Shown piece after piece: positions 1 to 7,546 of a DNA stretch of 39,488 bases. Both the position numbers and the translations under genes were made by a program. Position 1 is the first letter of the stretch; each line of letters starts with the position of its first letter. Origin of the DNA: CAYVBJ01 sp964517005 (GTDB taxonomy: Bacteria > Bacteroidota > Rhodothermia > Balneolales > Balneolaceae); NCBI GenBank assembly GCA_964517005.1, contig CAZFAJ010000021.1:1-39488 (forward strand), written 5' to 3'. The notes below the pieces were generated by a model, which saw only the letters and a list, made by a program, of their open reading frames with translations, was not told the DNA's origin and did not search any database.

Positions 1-81
1 TTGGTTTTGAATGGCTGTATGAATCAGAGACATGAAATTTAAATCAGATAAAGCTTATGTGGATATAAATATAAAGCAGGT

Positions 82-477
82 TCAATTTTTCAAAAGCGGA
101 AAATTGCCTTGAAATTTATTTATTGGGAATTCACCATAGTAGTTATATAAATGTAATCCCGAATTATAGTCTGATACGGTTTCCGGGTAAAAGTTATTAA
201 AAGAGTGCGGTGCATCAGTTTTATTATTAAGAACAATTTTTCCAAGTAAAAGAAGAGAACGAGTGGTTTTTGTTTGAAGAAACTCAAAATTTTCAGGAGC
301 TGTATCGACTTGTAAAGATAAATTAGAAAACAGCAGACTTTCTGAAAGTGCCATTTTTGCTAAGACTTTTGAGGTGTCCGGAACAACCCCATCCTTGTAT
401 TGAGATTTAGCTTCGGATAAAAAGGCAAGAAAAAAAATAGCTGTAAATGTAAATATAAAACAGATGGATTTTTTCAT
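82..477 (-). CDS. small secreted protein of unknown function
   Basis: I do not recognise this 131-residue protein. From the ATG at 477 it begins MKKSICFIFTFTAIFFLAFL followed by SEAKSQ, a clear Sec signal peptide with likely cleavage near residue 25, so the mature part of about 105 residues should be exported. A longer reading frame starts further upstream (555), but it would run deep into paaD and put 26 polar residues before the signal peptide, so 477 is the better start. The paaD stop codon lies one base upstream of this ATG, which suggests translational coupling and co-transcription with paaABCD. The mature part is rich in Asn, Tyr, Phe and Leu, has no Cys, and shows no motif I can name. 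A role linked to phenylacetate use would be guilt by association only. Confidence 0.6.
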   Translation of the reverse strand: MKKSICFIFTFTAIFFLAFLSEAKSQYKDGVVPDTSKVLAKMALSESLLFSNLSLQVDTAPENFEFLQTKTTRSLLLLGKIVLNNKTDAPHSFNNFYPETVSDYNSGLHLYNYYGEFPINKFQGNFPLLKN

Positions 478-478
478 A

Positions 479-988
479 TCAGATACATTTAAAATGTTCG
501 AACGGTTGTTCACAGTCATTGCAGAAATACTGTGCTTTACATGCGGTGGATCCAAACTGACTTTGAAGTTTTGTATTTAGAGAATCGCAATGAGGGCAGG
601 GTACAATTTTTTGTTTGGCAACCAATGTTGAAAGAAAATCCTTTTCGGGTTCGGTTGGCTCGGGTGGTGCAATTCCATATTCTTTTAACTTTCTTTTAGC
701 TTCGTCCGTCATCCAGTCAGTTGTCCAGGTTTCACTGAAATCGATTTTTACTTTGAAGTCTGAAAGTCCTTTTTCTATCAGTTTTTTATTGATATCCATC
801 TCAATAGCATTCATTGCAGGGCAACCGGAATAGGTAGGTGTAATTTTTACAGTAACGCGTTCGTTATCAACCTCAACATCTCTCACTATCCCCATTTCAA
901 CCACATTCAGCACTGGTATTTCCGGGTCTGTGACCTCTTTCAGCCAGGACCAGATTTGAGATTTCGATATCGATTCAACTTTATTCAA
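479..988 (-). CDS. paaD: phenylacetyl-CoA epoxidase subunit PaaD
   Basis: A 169-residue protein with the two-part build of PaaD (also called PaaJ). Residues about 10-85 form a MIP18/DUF59 domain (WSWLKEVTDPEIPVLNVVEM, then TPTYSGCPAM). The C-terminal 45 residues carry a cysteine-rich zinc-ribbon-like module (CPHC, then CKAQYFCNDC and a final FKC). PaaD is required for the PaaABCE epoxidase in vivo and is thought to help in iron-sulfur or di-iron maturation. It sits fourth in the order paaA-B-C-D on the minus strand, 44 bases after paaC. The length and the intact cysteine set indicate a working gene. Confidence 0.94.
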   Translation of the reverse strand: MNKVESISKSQIWSWLKEVTDPEIPVLNVVEMGIVRDVEVDNERVTVKITPTYSGCPAMNAIEMDINKKLIEKGLSDFKVKIDFSETWTTDWMTDEAKRKLKEYGIAPPEPTEPEKDFLSTLVAKQKIVPCPHCDSLNTKLQSQFGSTACKAQYFCNDCEQPFEHFKCI

Positions 989-1032
989 AATTTATTTTTT
1001 TATTTTGCCTACTGGCTACTGAATTTTGAAAA

Positions 1033-1824
1033 TTACTTCCATTCACCGTCCGGATACGACCGTCGCAAAAATTGCATTTGAGCAAGTATATGACCCAAAT
1101 GTTCGGTGTGAAATCCACGCCGGCCGCCTTCCTGCATATATTGATCAAAATCAGGTACTTTCAGTGTTGCTTCTTCAATGGTACTAACGACTAATTCTTT
1201 CCAGTCATTGTGAAAAGCGGACAAATCGGCACCGATTCCGTGTTCAACAGCCATTTTATCAATATCGTCCATATCGAAAAATTCACCGGTGTACATCCAT
1301 ATATCATCAAATGCATCCTGAATTCGCAGGTGACTCTCTTCAGTGCCGTCTCCCAAACGCAACACCCATTCACGGCTGTGACGAAGATGGTATTTTATCT
1401 CCTTCAGATGTTTTTGAATGATTCCGCTGAACTGTTCATCATCTGAAATTTTTAACTTCTCGTACAAAAAGTAACTAAATGAACCGAACAGAAACTGTCG
1501 CGCTATTGTAAAAGCAAAATCTCCAATCGGCAACTCACATATCTTCAAATTTTTAAAATCGACATCATCTCTGAAATAGGCATAGTAGTCATCATCACGG
1601 TTTTCAATGCCTGAAACTTCTGCTGCATATTCATAAAGTGACGAGGAGTGGCCAATCATGTCGAGTGCGATATTCGCCAGTGCAAGATCTTCTTCCAGTT
1701 CAGGTCCGTGGCCACACCATTCAGATAATCTCTGCCCGAGGATCAGTCTGTCATCGGCAAGCCGGAGAAGATATTCATGCAGAACTTCCTGCTTTGTAGA
1801 CGGTTTGGTATCTAATGTGCTCAT
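1033..1824 (-). CDS. paaC: phenylacetyl-CoA epoxidase structural subunit PaaC
   Basis: A 263-residue ferritin-like helical protein matching PaaC, the non-catalytic partner that forms the heterodimer with PaaA in the ring-1,2-phenylacetyl-CoA epoxidase. Recognisable stretches are EYLLRLADDRLILGQRLSEW near residue 17, DLALANIALDMIGHS near residue 46, the central LRHSREWVLRLGDGTEESH, and the C-terminal GRRGFHTEHLGHILAQMQ. The length is normal for the family. It lies 56 bases downstream of paaB; the spacer holds a pair of short direct repeats, annotated separately. The enzyme acts in the cytoplasm in aerobic phenylacetate breakdown. Confidence 0.95.
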   Translation of the reverse strand: MSTLDTKPSTKQEVLHEYLLRLADDRLILGQRLSEWCGHGPELEEDLALANIALDMIGHSSSLYEYAAEVSGIENRDDDYYAYFRDDVDFKNLKICELPIGDFAFTIARQFLFGSFSYFLYEKLKISDDEQFSGIIQKHLKEIKYHLRHSREWVLRLGDGTEESHLRIQDAFDDIWMYTGEFFDMDDIDKMAVEHGIGADLSAFHNDWKELVVSTIEEATLKVPDFDQYMQEGGRRGFHTEHLGHILAQMQFLRRSYPDGEWK

Positions 1825-1848
1825 TTATTGGGTCTTAAATATTGAGTT

Positions 1849-1872
1849 CTGAATTCTGATTCCTGAATTCTG
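1849..1872. repeat. tandem 10-bp microrepeat in the paaB-paaC spacer
   Basis: CTGAATTCTG occurs at 1849-1858 and again, exactly, at 1863-1872, separated by four bases and followed by a related CTGTCTCCTG. Each unit contains a GAATTC core. A weaker relative, CTGAATTTTG, lies in the paaC-paaD spacer near 1018. No gene or strong hairpin explains it. It may be a copy of a dispersed intergenic microrepeat. Confidence 0.5.
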
Positions 1873-1880
1873 TCTCCTGT

Positions 1881-2210
1881 TTATTTTCTTTTTTTTACTG
1901 ATCGGGGAACACTGTAAAACTGAGGATGACGATATGGTTTGGTATCAGCCGGGTCAAAAAATGCACCGGAATCCTCCGGTGTGGTCGAAACAATCTGTTC
2001 AGATGGAACCACCCATATATTTACAGCTTCGTTTCTTCTTGCATAGGTATCCCGCGCATTTTGCAGTGCAATTTCTGCATCGGGAGCATGAACACTGCCG
2101 GCATGCTCGTGGGGTGCACCAGTTTTGGGTTGTGTAAATACCTCCCAAAGAGGCCATTCATTCAACTTTTCACCATTTTCGCTCACTTTACAAATCTTTA
2201 GGTTGTTCAA
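1881..2210 (-). CDS. paaB: phenylacetyl-CoA epoxidase subunit PaaB
   Basis: A 109-residue protein of the PaaB family, the small subunit that bridges PaaAC units in the epoxidase complex. The N-terminal WPLWEVFTQPKTGAPHEHAG is the family hallmark, followed by the alternating strands DAEIALQNARDTYARRNE and VNIWVVPSEQI. The C-terminus is basic (SVKKRK). The size is normal for PaaB. It is second in the operon, 85 bases after paaA. Its presence between paaA and paaC supports a genuine phenylacetyl-CoA epoxidase cluster rather than isolated ferritin-like paralogues. Confidence 0.95.
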   Translation of the reverse strand: MNNLKICKVSENGEKLNEWPLWEVFTQPKTGAPHEHAGSVHAPDAEIALQNARDTYARRNEAVNIWVVPSEQIVSTTPEDSGAFFDPADTKPYRHPQFYSVPRSVKKRK

Positions 2211-2295
2211 TATTTTATTTTAAACGGAATACCAGTATTGTACAAATTTATGCGCCTGTCAGGTTACAGTACTTATTTGATCACAAATGAATAAA

Positions 2296-3240
2296 TCAGG
2301 AAGCCTTATCGGTTCTGAGCCTTTGTTTTCTTGCATACTCAGAAGCGGCTTCCCGAACCCAGGCGCCACCTTCATATGCTTTCTTTCTGGCTTTAATTCG
2401 TTCTTTATTCATGGGACCATCACCTTTTACAACAGACCAGAATTCTTCCCACGGTATCTCGCCTGTTTCCCAGTGGCCGGTTTCTTCGTTGTATTTTAGT
2501 TCGGGATCAGGAAGCTCTATGCCGATCGCTTCAGCTTCCATAACACTACGGTCGATAAAACTTTGCCTCAGTTCGTCATTGGTTTTCAGCTTAACTTTCC
2601 ACTTTAGAAGTTCTGCGCTGTTGGGTGAGTCGGAATCGTGCGGTCCGAACATCATAAGGGTAGGCCACCACCATCTGTTTACTGAGTCCTGGGCCATCTT
2701 TTTTTGTTCGGCTGTTCCGCTTGCCATTTTTGCCAGCATCTCGTAGCCCTGCTTTTTATGAAAACTCTCTTCCTTGCAAATTCGCACCATGGCACGGGAA
2801 TAAGGTCCATATGATGAGCGCGCGAGCATCGTTTGATTGACAATCGCAGCACCATCAACAAGCCAGCCAATAGTACATATATCCGCAAAGCTCAGTGTTG
2901 GATAGTTGAAAATGCTCGAATATTTTGCATTGCCATAAATATACGCTTCGACCAGTTCTCGACGTGATACTCCCAGTGTTTCCACGGCACTGTAAAGATA
3001 GAGGCCATGCCCTGCTTCATCCTGCACTTTTGCCAACAAAACCATTTTTCTTTTCAGAGAAGGTGCTCTCTGAATCCAGTTTCCCTCGGGCAGCATTCCC
3101 ACGATTTCAGAATGGGCATGCTGGCTCATCATTCTGATTAGTTGCTTTCGGTACCTTTCAGGCATCCAGTCTCGGGGTTCAATTTTTTCACCGTTGTCGA
3201 TGCGGTCCTGAAAATTTTGTAACTTTTGTTCCTTATCCAT
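2296..3240 (-). CDS. paaA: phenylacetyl-CoA 1,2-epoxidase catalytic subunit PaaA
   Basis: A 314-residue protein, the di-iron catalytic subunit that inserts oxygen into the ring of phenylacetyl-CoA. The ferritin-like iron ligands are visible: E45 in HAHSEIVG, E75 and H78 in KVQDEAGHG, and E158 and H161 in CKEESFHKKQG. The length agrees with the family. The ATG at 3240 is followed directly by the conserved N-terminal region (DWMPERYRKQLIRMMSQHAH). It is the first gene of the minus-strand cluster, with a 210-base divergent spacer to the crtC-like gene. Electron transfer to PaaA normally needs the reductase PaaE, which I do not find in this window. Confidence 0.96.
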   Translation of the reverse strand: MDKEQKLQNFQDRIDNGEKIEPRDWMPERYRKQLIRMMSQHAHSEIVGMLPEGNWIQRAPSLKRKMVLLAKVQDEAGHGLYLYSAVETLGVSRRELVEAYIYGNAKYSSIFNYPTLSFADICTIGWLVDGAAIVNQTMLARSSYGPYSRAMVRICKEESFHKKQGYEMLAKMASGTAEQKKMAQDSVNRWWWPTLMMFGPHDSDSPNSAELLKWKVKLKTNDELRQSFIDRSVMEAEAIGIELPDPELKYNEETGHWETGEIPWEEFWSVVKGDGPMNKERIKARKKAYEGGAWVREAASEYARKQRLRTDKAS

Positions 3241-3450
3241 AAAAAAGCGCTTCCAAATTTAAGTTTACATTAAAAACATAATCAGTAACGCGATCATTCA
3301 CAAGCAAGTATTTTTCATACTCCTATTATTTGATAAATGTTTAGGATTATTTGTTCATCAGGATTTTTCAAATAGGTGCATTGTTGCACTTACATATTTT
3401 GATGGGTTAGGATATATTGAAGCCGGACAATCGAAACTATGTGAACAGGA

Positions 3451-4527
3451 ATGAAAATTATTTCAAGTTTTAAGGATGATACATCCTCGGAAAAACCCGC
3501 TGCCGGAAGTTATGAATGGTGGTATTTTGATGCGATTTCAGATGATAAATCTCTGAGTTTTGTCATAATTTTTTATGAAGGTAATCCTTTTTCAGAAAGA
3601 TACATTGATGCTCAGAAAGCTGAGAGGAACGGAGTTTTGAACAGGGCCGAAAGTTATCCTGCGTTAAGTATCTCAGTTTACAAATATGGTAAACCGGTTT
3701 ATTATGGTTTTGAGGAATTTAAGAAAGGAGATGCCGATTACCGGGTGAATGAAGTTTATGGGAAAGCAGGTAAAAGCTTTTTTTCAGGAAAGAAAACTCA
3801 GAATAAGATGATATATCATCTTGACTTGAATCAACTGCTCCCGGGTGGCGATTCGATTGTGGCTCAACTTACGTTTAGTTCGGATTATGCATTTGCTGAT
3901 TTTCCTGCAGATGATCAATCAGATAGCAAAAGACATACATGGAACCTGGTACAGCCCGTGGCTGAAGTTGAGGGAAAAATTGAGATTTCAAGTGAATCAA
4001 CCAAAAAAGTTAACTTCAGAGGATCCGGTTATCATGATCATAATCTTGGTATGGAACCGATGAAGAATTCATTTGAAAACTGGTATTGGGGCAGATTTCA
4101 CTTTCATAATTTTACCCTTGTCTATTACATCATGAATATGCAAAATTCGGTGCTAAAAAAAGCGTGGATTATCAATGAGTATTCAAAAATAACAAGCCTG
4201 CAAGATGAAATAAACCTGATTGACTTTGGCTATAACGTATTCGGTCTCAAATCAGCAAGACAAATTGAAATTAAGGGTGAAAGAAAAGAGATATATATAC
4301 AGCAGGCCGGAATTGTTGATAATGGGCCATTTTATCAGCGGTTTTTAAGCCGTGCAGTGATGCATAATGATGAAGATATCACACAAGCTCATGGCATTAC
4401 TGAATATATTGAACCAAAAAGGATCTATCGTAAAATATTCAGACCGCTTGTGAACATGAGAATATCGTATCCGGATAAATCAAATTGGGTTCAAAACAGT
4501 CCGGTTCTTTACAGGTGGACATGGTAA
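3451..4527 (+). CDS. crtC: CrtC-type carotenoid 1,2-hydratase
   Basis: A 358-residue protein of the CrtC (hydroxyneurosporene synthase)/AttH family, which adds water to the terminal double bond of acyclic carotenoid ends. Family landmarks in order: GSYEWWYFDAISDD at residue 19, a match to the GxxFSxxY turn (GNPFSERY), HTWNLVQPVAEVEG near residue 165, and the signature GSGYHDHNLGMEPM followed by FENWYWGRFHF near residues 193-218. There is no signal peptide or membrane segment. It starts at the ATG at 3451; a stop lies in frame just upstream (an ATGTGA at 3439), fixing the start. It stands alone between paaA and a pseudogene region, away from crtB, crtY and crtI, but those genes are in the same window and supply its likely substrate. 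The exact substrate cannot be read from sequence. Confidence 0.8.
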   Translation: MKIISSFKDDTSSEKPAAGSYEWWYFDAISDDKSLSFVIIFYEGNPFSERYIDAQKAERNGVLNRAESYPALSISVYKYGKPVYYGFEEFKKGDADYRVNEVYGKAGKSFFSGKKTQNKMIYHLDLNQLLPGGDSIVAQLTFSSDYAFADFPADDQSDSKRHTWNLVQPVAEVEGKIEISSESTKKVNFRGSGYHDHNLGMEPMKNSFENWYWGRFHFHNFTLVYYIMNMQNSVLKKAWIINEYSKITSLQDEINLIDFGYNVFGLKSARQIEIKGERKEIYIQQAGIVDNGPFYQRFLSRAVMHNDEDITQAHGITEYIEPKRIYRKIFRPLVNMRISYPDKSNWVQNSPVLYRWTW

Positions 4528-4636
4528 GTGAAGCGACGGTTACCTTGCTAGTGTCGTGTCAATCAAAAATCTATCAGATGTCAATTCACATTTGAACATT
4601 GGCTTAACACGATTTATTAGTTAATGTTGTTAAATA

Positions 4637-4666
4637 AAAAAGGCAATCCGTTTTCACGGACTGCCT
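4637..4666 (-). terminator. rho-independent terminator, minus strand
   Basis: AGGCAATCCG (4641-4650) and CGGACTGCCT (4657-4666) form a 10-bp stem with one mismatch and a short T/CA-containing loop. On the minus strand the stem is followed by a run of T (complement of 4635-4640). It lies just beyond the stop of the fasciclin remnant and appears to be that gene's original terminator. Confidence 0.75.
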
Positions 4667-4688
4667 CTTATTGGAGCAGAGTAAAATA

Positions 4689-4933
4689 TTAAAGATTATT
4701 CGCAATCAAGACGGAATCAATCAAATGAATGACACCATTTGTTCCTTCAGGATGAACTGTTGTAACAGTTGCCGAACCATTGACAGTAACGGTTCCACCA
4801 TCAACAATTACCTCGATCTCTTCACCATTCACTGTATCATCGTCATCACCGCAGGCTGTAATTAAGCCTGTCGATAGAATTGGATTAGAAGCAGTTTGAA
4901 AAACTGTCTGTTATGTTGATTGATTTCTTCATG
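4689..4933 (-). pseudogene. decayed fasciclin-domain lipoprotein
   Basis: Read from the stop at 4689-4691 backwards, the minus strand encodes LSTGLITACGDDDD, then EIEVIVDGGTVTVNGSATV and TNGVIHLIDSVLIANNL at the end. The first stretch is the tail of a lipoprotein signal peptide with its lipobox Cys. The last two are the final strands of a fasciclin (FAS1) domain, where NGVIHxIDxVL is the H2 box. The bulk of the FAS1 domain, including the H1 box, is missing. The plausible start ATG (4933-4931, MKKSINIT) is in another frame from the lipobox segment and reaches a stop after 15 codons, so there is also a frameshift within the signal peptide. Internal deletion plus frameshift make this a pseudogene. 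Intact family members are surface-anchored adhesion-type proteins. Confidence 0.72.
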
Positions 4934-5093
4934 ATATTATTGGGTTAGGGATTCTGAAGGTTATAAGCTGAAAAGTATATTATCTATATATTTCCAATTG
5001 TTTTATGTGTCAATTTCAAACCAATTTAAAAGAACAATCTTTCGTTCCGGTCATCCGGCATAATTAATATTTTTTATTTAAGCAGATAACAGT

Positions 5094-5585
5094 ATGTATA
5101 AATTTATTACAGACGATAAGTTTGCTGTAGCCTCTGTAACAGCACAAAAAATGAGAGAAATTACTGAGTATCAGCTGACTGTCATGAAGAATCCCGGATC
5201 AGTTTTGTTTGATTTTTCTGAAATCAACGATATAAAAACACCTGACCTTATTATTGATTCTGTTTTGGGATATAGCCTGGGCGGGCCACCAATTGGCAAT
5301 GCACTCGATTTTATAGCCTGGATGAATAACCAGCCAATTCCCATTTTATCTATGGATGTTCCCAGTGGAATAGATGCCACTACAGGTTAGTCACCGGGAT
5401 AATCTTTAAAACCGAAAGTAACATTAACACTTGCATTGCCGAAGACAGGATTGCAGAATTGCACTACCGGCAAGTTATTTTTGGGAGATATTGGTATTCC
5501 TTCTAAAACCTTTCTGGAGACAGGCGTAGATTACAAATCCCCGTTTTCCGAATCTTATATAGTAAATCTGAACAAGGCAAAATAA
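5094..5585 (+). pseudogene. decayed NAD(P)HX epimerase (YjeF_N) gene
   Basis: The first 98 codons contain TPDLIIDSVLGYSLGGPP and PILSMDVPSGIDATTG, the substrate and metal-site region of the YjeF N-terminal (NnrE/AIBP) family. After DATTG come TAG and, four codons later, TAA. The same frame then continues recognisably: LKPKVTLTLALPKTG, then TTGKLFLGDIGIP, up to a stop at 5583-5585. The two nonsense codons therefore interrupt one ancestral frame. The N-terminal VTAQKMREIT runs straight into later sequence, and the nucleotide-binding loop (normally GNNGGDG) is absent, so there is also an internal deletion. No dehydratase (YjeF_C) domain follows. An intact family member repairs hydrated NAD(P)H; this copy should be inactive. 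Confidence 0.78.
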
Positions 5586-5723
5586 TTACCTCAGAATTAA
5601 AATCAGTTTTAAGGGGTGATTTTCTGGAATTTCTGTAAAGCTAAAAATTCATTATCTTTTAAATCTGCAGGTTATTTAGTAACTGCGCACAATTTATTTC
5701 TGATCAAATCGTAGAAACGGCTT

Positions 5724-6113
5724 ATGCCAACATGGAAATTACATACTAAGTTTAAATTTGATGCTGCCCACCATATTGAGGGATATGACGGCAAGTGCGC
5801 CAGATTGCACGGGCACTCATACAAAGTTCATATTTGTGCCAAATCGCATAAACTCAACCCTTCAAAATATCTGAAAACGGAGGATATGGTTTGTGATTTT
5901 AAGGAGTTGAAGTGGGCTGGTGATGATTCAACCAAAGGTGGTTTAGATCATTCACTACTGAATGATATACTTCCTGAGAATACAACGGCGGAACGTATAG
6001 CTGAATATATACACAAAGCTACTCAAGAGAGAATACCGGACGGAATTGATTTAACAGTTACCGTTTGGGAGACTGATACAAGCTGGGTAGAATACACCGA
6101 CAAAGATGTTTAA
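5724..6113 (+). CDS. queD: 6-carboxytetrahydropterin synthase QueD
   Basis: A 129-residue protein of the 6-pyruvoyl-tetrahydropterin synthase family. It converts dihydroneopterin triphosphate to 6-carboxy-tetrahydropterin, the second step of 7-deazaguanine (queuosine precursor) synthesis. Zinc ligands are H16 in FDAAHH and H29/H31 in CARLHGH; C25 in the same CxxxHGH motif is the catalytic Cys. LDHSLLND and the C-terminal TVWETDTSW are also conserved. The start ATG at 5724 gives the usual short N-terminus. The end overlaps queE by 8 bases. Pairing with queE favours QueD over a biopterin-type synthase. Confidence 0.93.
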   Translation: MPTWKLHTKFKFDAAHHIEGYDGKCARLHGHSYKVHICAKSHKLNPSKYLKTEDMVCDFKELKWAGDDSTKGGLDHSLLNDILPENTTAERIAEYIHKATQERIPDGIDLTVTVWETDTSWVEYTDKDV

Positions 6114-6768
6114 AACGAACCAACTTACAAAAAAGGCGAAAAATACTTCTCATTCGGTGAAAAGACTTGATACTGTTTTATATCCTTTGATGGAAGATTT
6201 TTTCACAATCCAGGGAGAGGGAGTCCATTCGGGCAGGGCTGCCTATTTTATTCGCCTGGCCGGGTGTGACGTAAAGTGCTGGTGGTGTGATGTGAAAGAT
6301 AGCTGGGATGAAGAGAAGCACCCGAAAGTTGAAACCGGCCAAATTGTACAAAGAGCAAAAAACAGTGGCGCTAAATTCGCGGTTATTACAGGTGGAGAAC
6401 CGCTTTTACACGATCTTAATCCTCTTACAATGCGCCTTAAACAAGAAGGAATGCAGGTTCATATTGAAACCAGCGGATCTTCACCGTTAACCGGATATCT
6501 GGATTGGATCACACTTTCTCCCAAACGATTCAAAAAACCGCTGGACGAGATATTTCCTTATGTGGACGAGTTGAAAGTTATTGTGCTGAAGAATAAAGAT
6601 ATTGAGTGGGCCGAAGAGAATTCTGCGAAATGCTCCGCCAGTACAAAATTGCTTCTGCAGCCGGAATGGGAAACACCTGAATCGATTCAGCTAATTGTTG
6701 ATTATGTTAAAAAAAATCCTGAATGGGGTATCAGCCTGCAAACTCATAAATTTATGAATGTGCCATGA
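6106..6768 (+). CDS. queE: 7-carboxy-7-deazaguanine synthase QueE (radical SAM)
   Basis: A 220-residue radical SAM enzyme that contracts 6-carboxy-tetrahydropterin to 7-carboxy-7-deazaguanine. The 4Fe-4S site is C54, C58 and C61 in GCDVKCWWC, a standard CX3CX2C. FTIQGEGVHSGRAAYFIRLA before it and VITGGEPLLHDL after it are the family's substrate and SAM-binding segments. The sequence ends in SLQTHKFMNVP, the typical QueE tail. It overlaps queD by 8 bases and the next gene by 4 bases (ATGA), so all three should be co-translated. QueC and QueF are not in the window. Confidence 0.94.
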   Translation: MFKTNQLTKKAKNTSHSVKRLDTVLYPLMEDFFTIQGEGVHSGRAAYFIRLAGCDVKCWWCDVKDSWDEEKHPKVETGQIVQRAKNSGAKFAVITGGEPLLHDLNPLTMRLKQEGMQVHIETSGSSPLTGYLDWITLSPKRFKKPLDEIFPYVDELKVIVLKNKDIEWAEENSAKCSASTKLLLQPEWETPESIQLIVDYVKKNPEWGISLQTHKFMNVP

Positions 6769-7487
6769 CAGATTTTAGACGGGCCTCTGTTGTTATTACC
6801 GGTGCAAGTCAGGGAATCGGGCGCCATATCGCTTTAAAGTTTGCACAAGAGTCGGAAAGGCCGCTGATTCTGATTGCAAGAAGTGAAAGAGGATTACGTG
6901 AAACAAAGGATTTGATCGGACATAGTGCTGACAATCAGGTGGTAACCATTCCGTGTGATGCGTCCGACATAAGTGATGTAAATTCCTTCAGCCTGAATGA
7001 AGAGGTACCAAAGCCTGCTATCATAATCAACAATGCGGGTGATTTCCTCCTAAAGCCGCTCTATCAAACGACAAGCAAGGAATTTCACGAGCAACTGGAA
7101 GCGAATCTCTTTACTGCGGTAAATATTACCAACAGGTTTCTTCCCGTTATCAAAAAGCTCTCACGAGGCTTAATTATCAATATCTGTTCGGTTAGCGCTC
7201 TTCACGGCCTGTCTGAAAGCGGAGCCTATGCTTCGGCAAAACATGCATTACTGGGGTACACCCGGTCCCTTCGGGAAGAGCTTAAAGATACAAAAATTGG
7301 TGTTACAGCAGTGAATCTCGGCCAAACAGAATCGCCATCGTGGGACGAATCTGATATTGACAGGGATTTGTTAATTGATCCGGATGATGTAGGCTCTGTT
7401 ATTGTAAATCTCACAAATCTGACACCCAGAACGGTTGTAGAAGAGATATTGATTCAGCCTCAGCATGGAAGGGTTGCACCTATGTAA
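6765..7487 (+). CDS. short-chain dehydrogenase/reductase in the queDE operon
   Basis: A 240-residue classical SDR. The NADP(H)-binding TGASQGIG lies at residues 12-19, NNAG at 89-92, and the catalytic set is Ser142 or Ser144, Tyr155 and Lys159 (YASAK). The fold is complete, but the substrate is not evident. The last third (GVTAVNLGQTESPSWD, then PDDVGSVIVNL) is like 3-oxoacyl reductase and YdfG/sepiapterin-reductase-like SDRs. It starts within the queE stop region (4-base ATGA overlap), so it is very likely translated with queD and queE. A link to pterin or deazaguanine chemistry is an inference from position. Confidence 0.88.
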   Translation: MTDFRRASVVITGASQGIGRHIALKFAQESERPLILIARSERGLRETKDLIGHSADNQVVTIPCDASDISDVNSFSLNEEVPKPAIIINNAGDFLLKPLYQTTSKEFHEQLEANLFTAVNITNRFLPVIKKLSRGLIINICSVSALHGLSESGAYASAKHALLGYTRSLREELKDTKIGVTAVNLGQTESPSWDESDIDRDLLIDPDDVGSVIVNLTNLTPRTVVEEILIQPQHGRVAPM

Positions 7488-7546
7488 TCTGAAGTGGCAA
7501 TTTAAAAAAAAGGTCTAACAGAGTGGATTGTTGGGGTCAGTGTAAC

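Noticed and set aside
3..35. Plus-strand frame reading GFEWLYESET then stop at the left edge
   Set aside because: It could be the last 10 codons of a gene entering from the left, but it is far too short to support a call.
615..833. Open frames antisense to paaD and many other frames opposite the real genes
   Set aside because: They lie fully inside strongly conserved coding regions on the other strand and show no family features.
3376..3389. GTGCA-TTGT-TGCAC inverted repeat in the paaA-crtC spacer
   Set aside because: Arms of five bases are expected by chance in a spacer of this size.
5586..5723. Short plus-strand frames between the YjeF remnant and queD (SELKSVLRGDFLEFL and others)
   Set aside because: No family resemblance and no start signal; probably more decayed sequence, but not provable.
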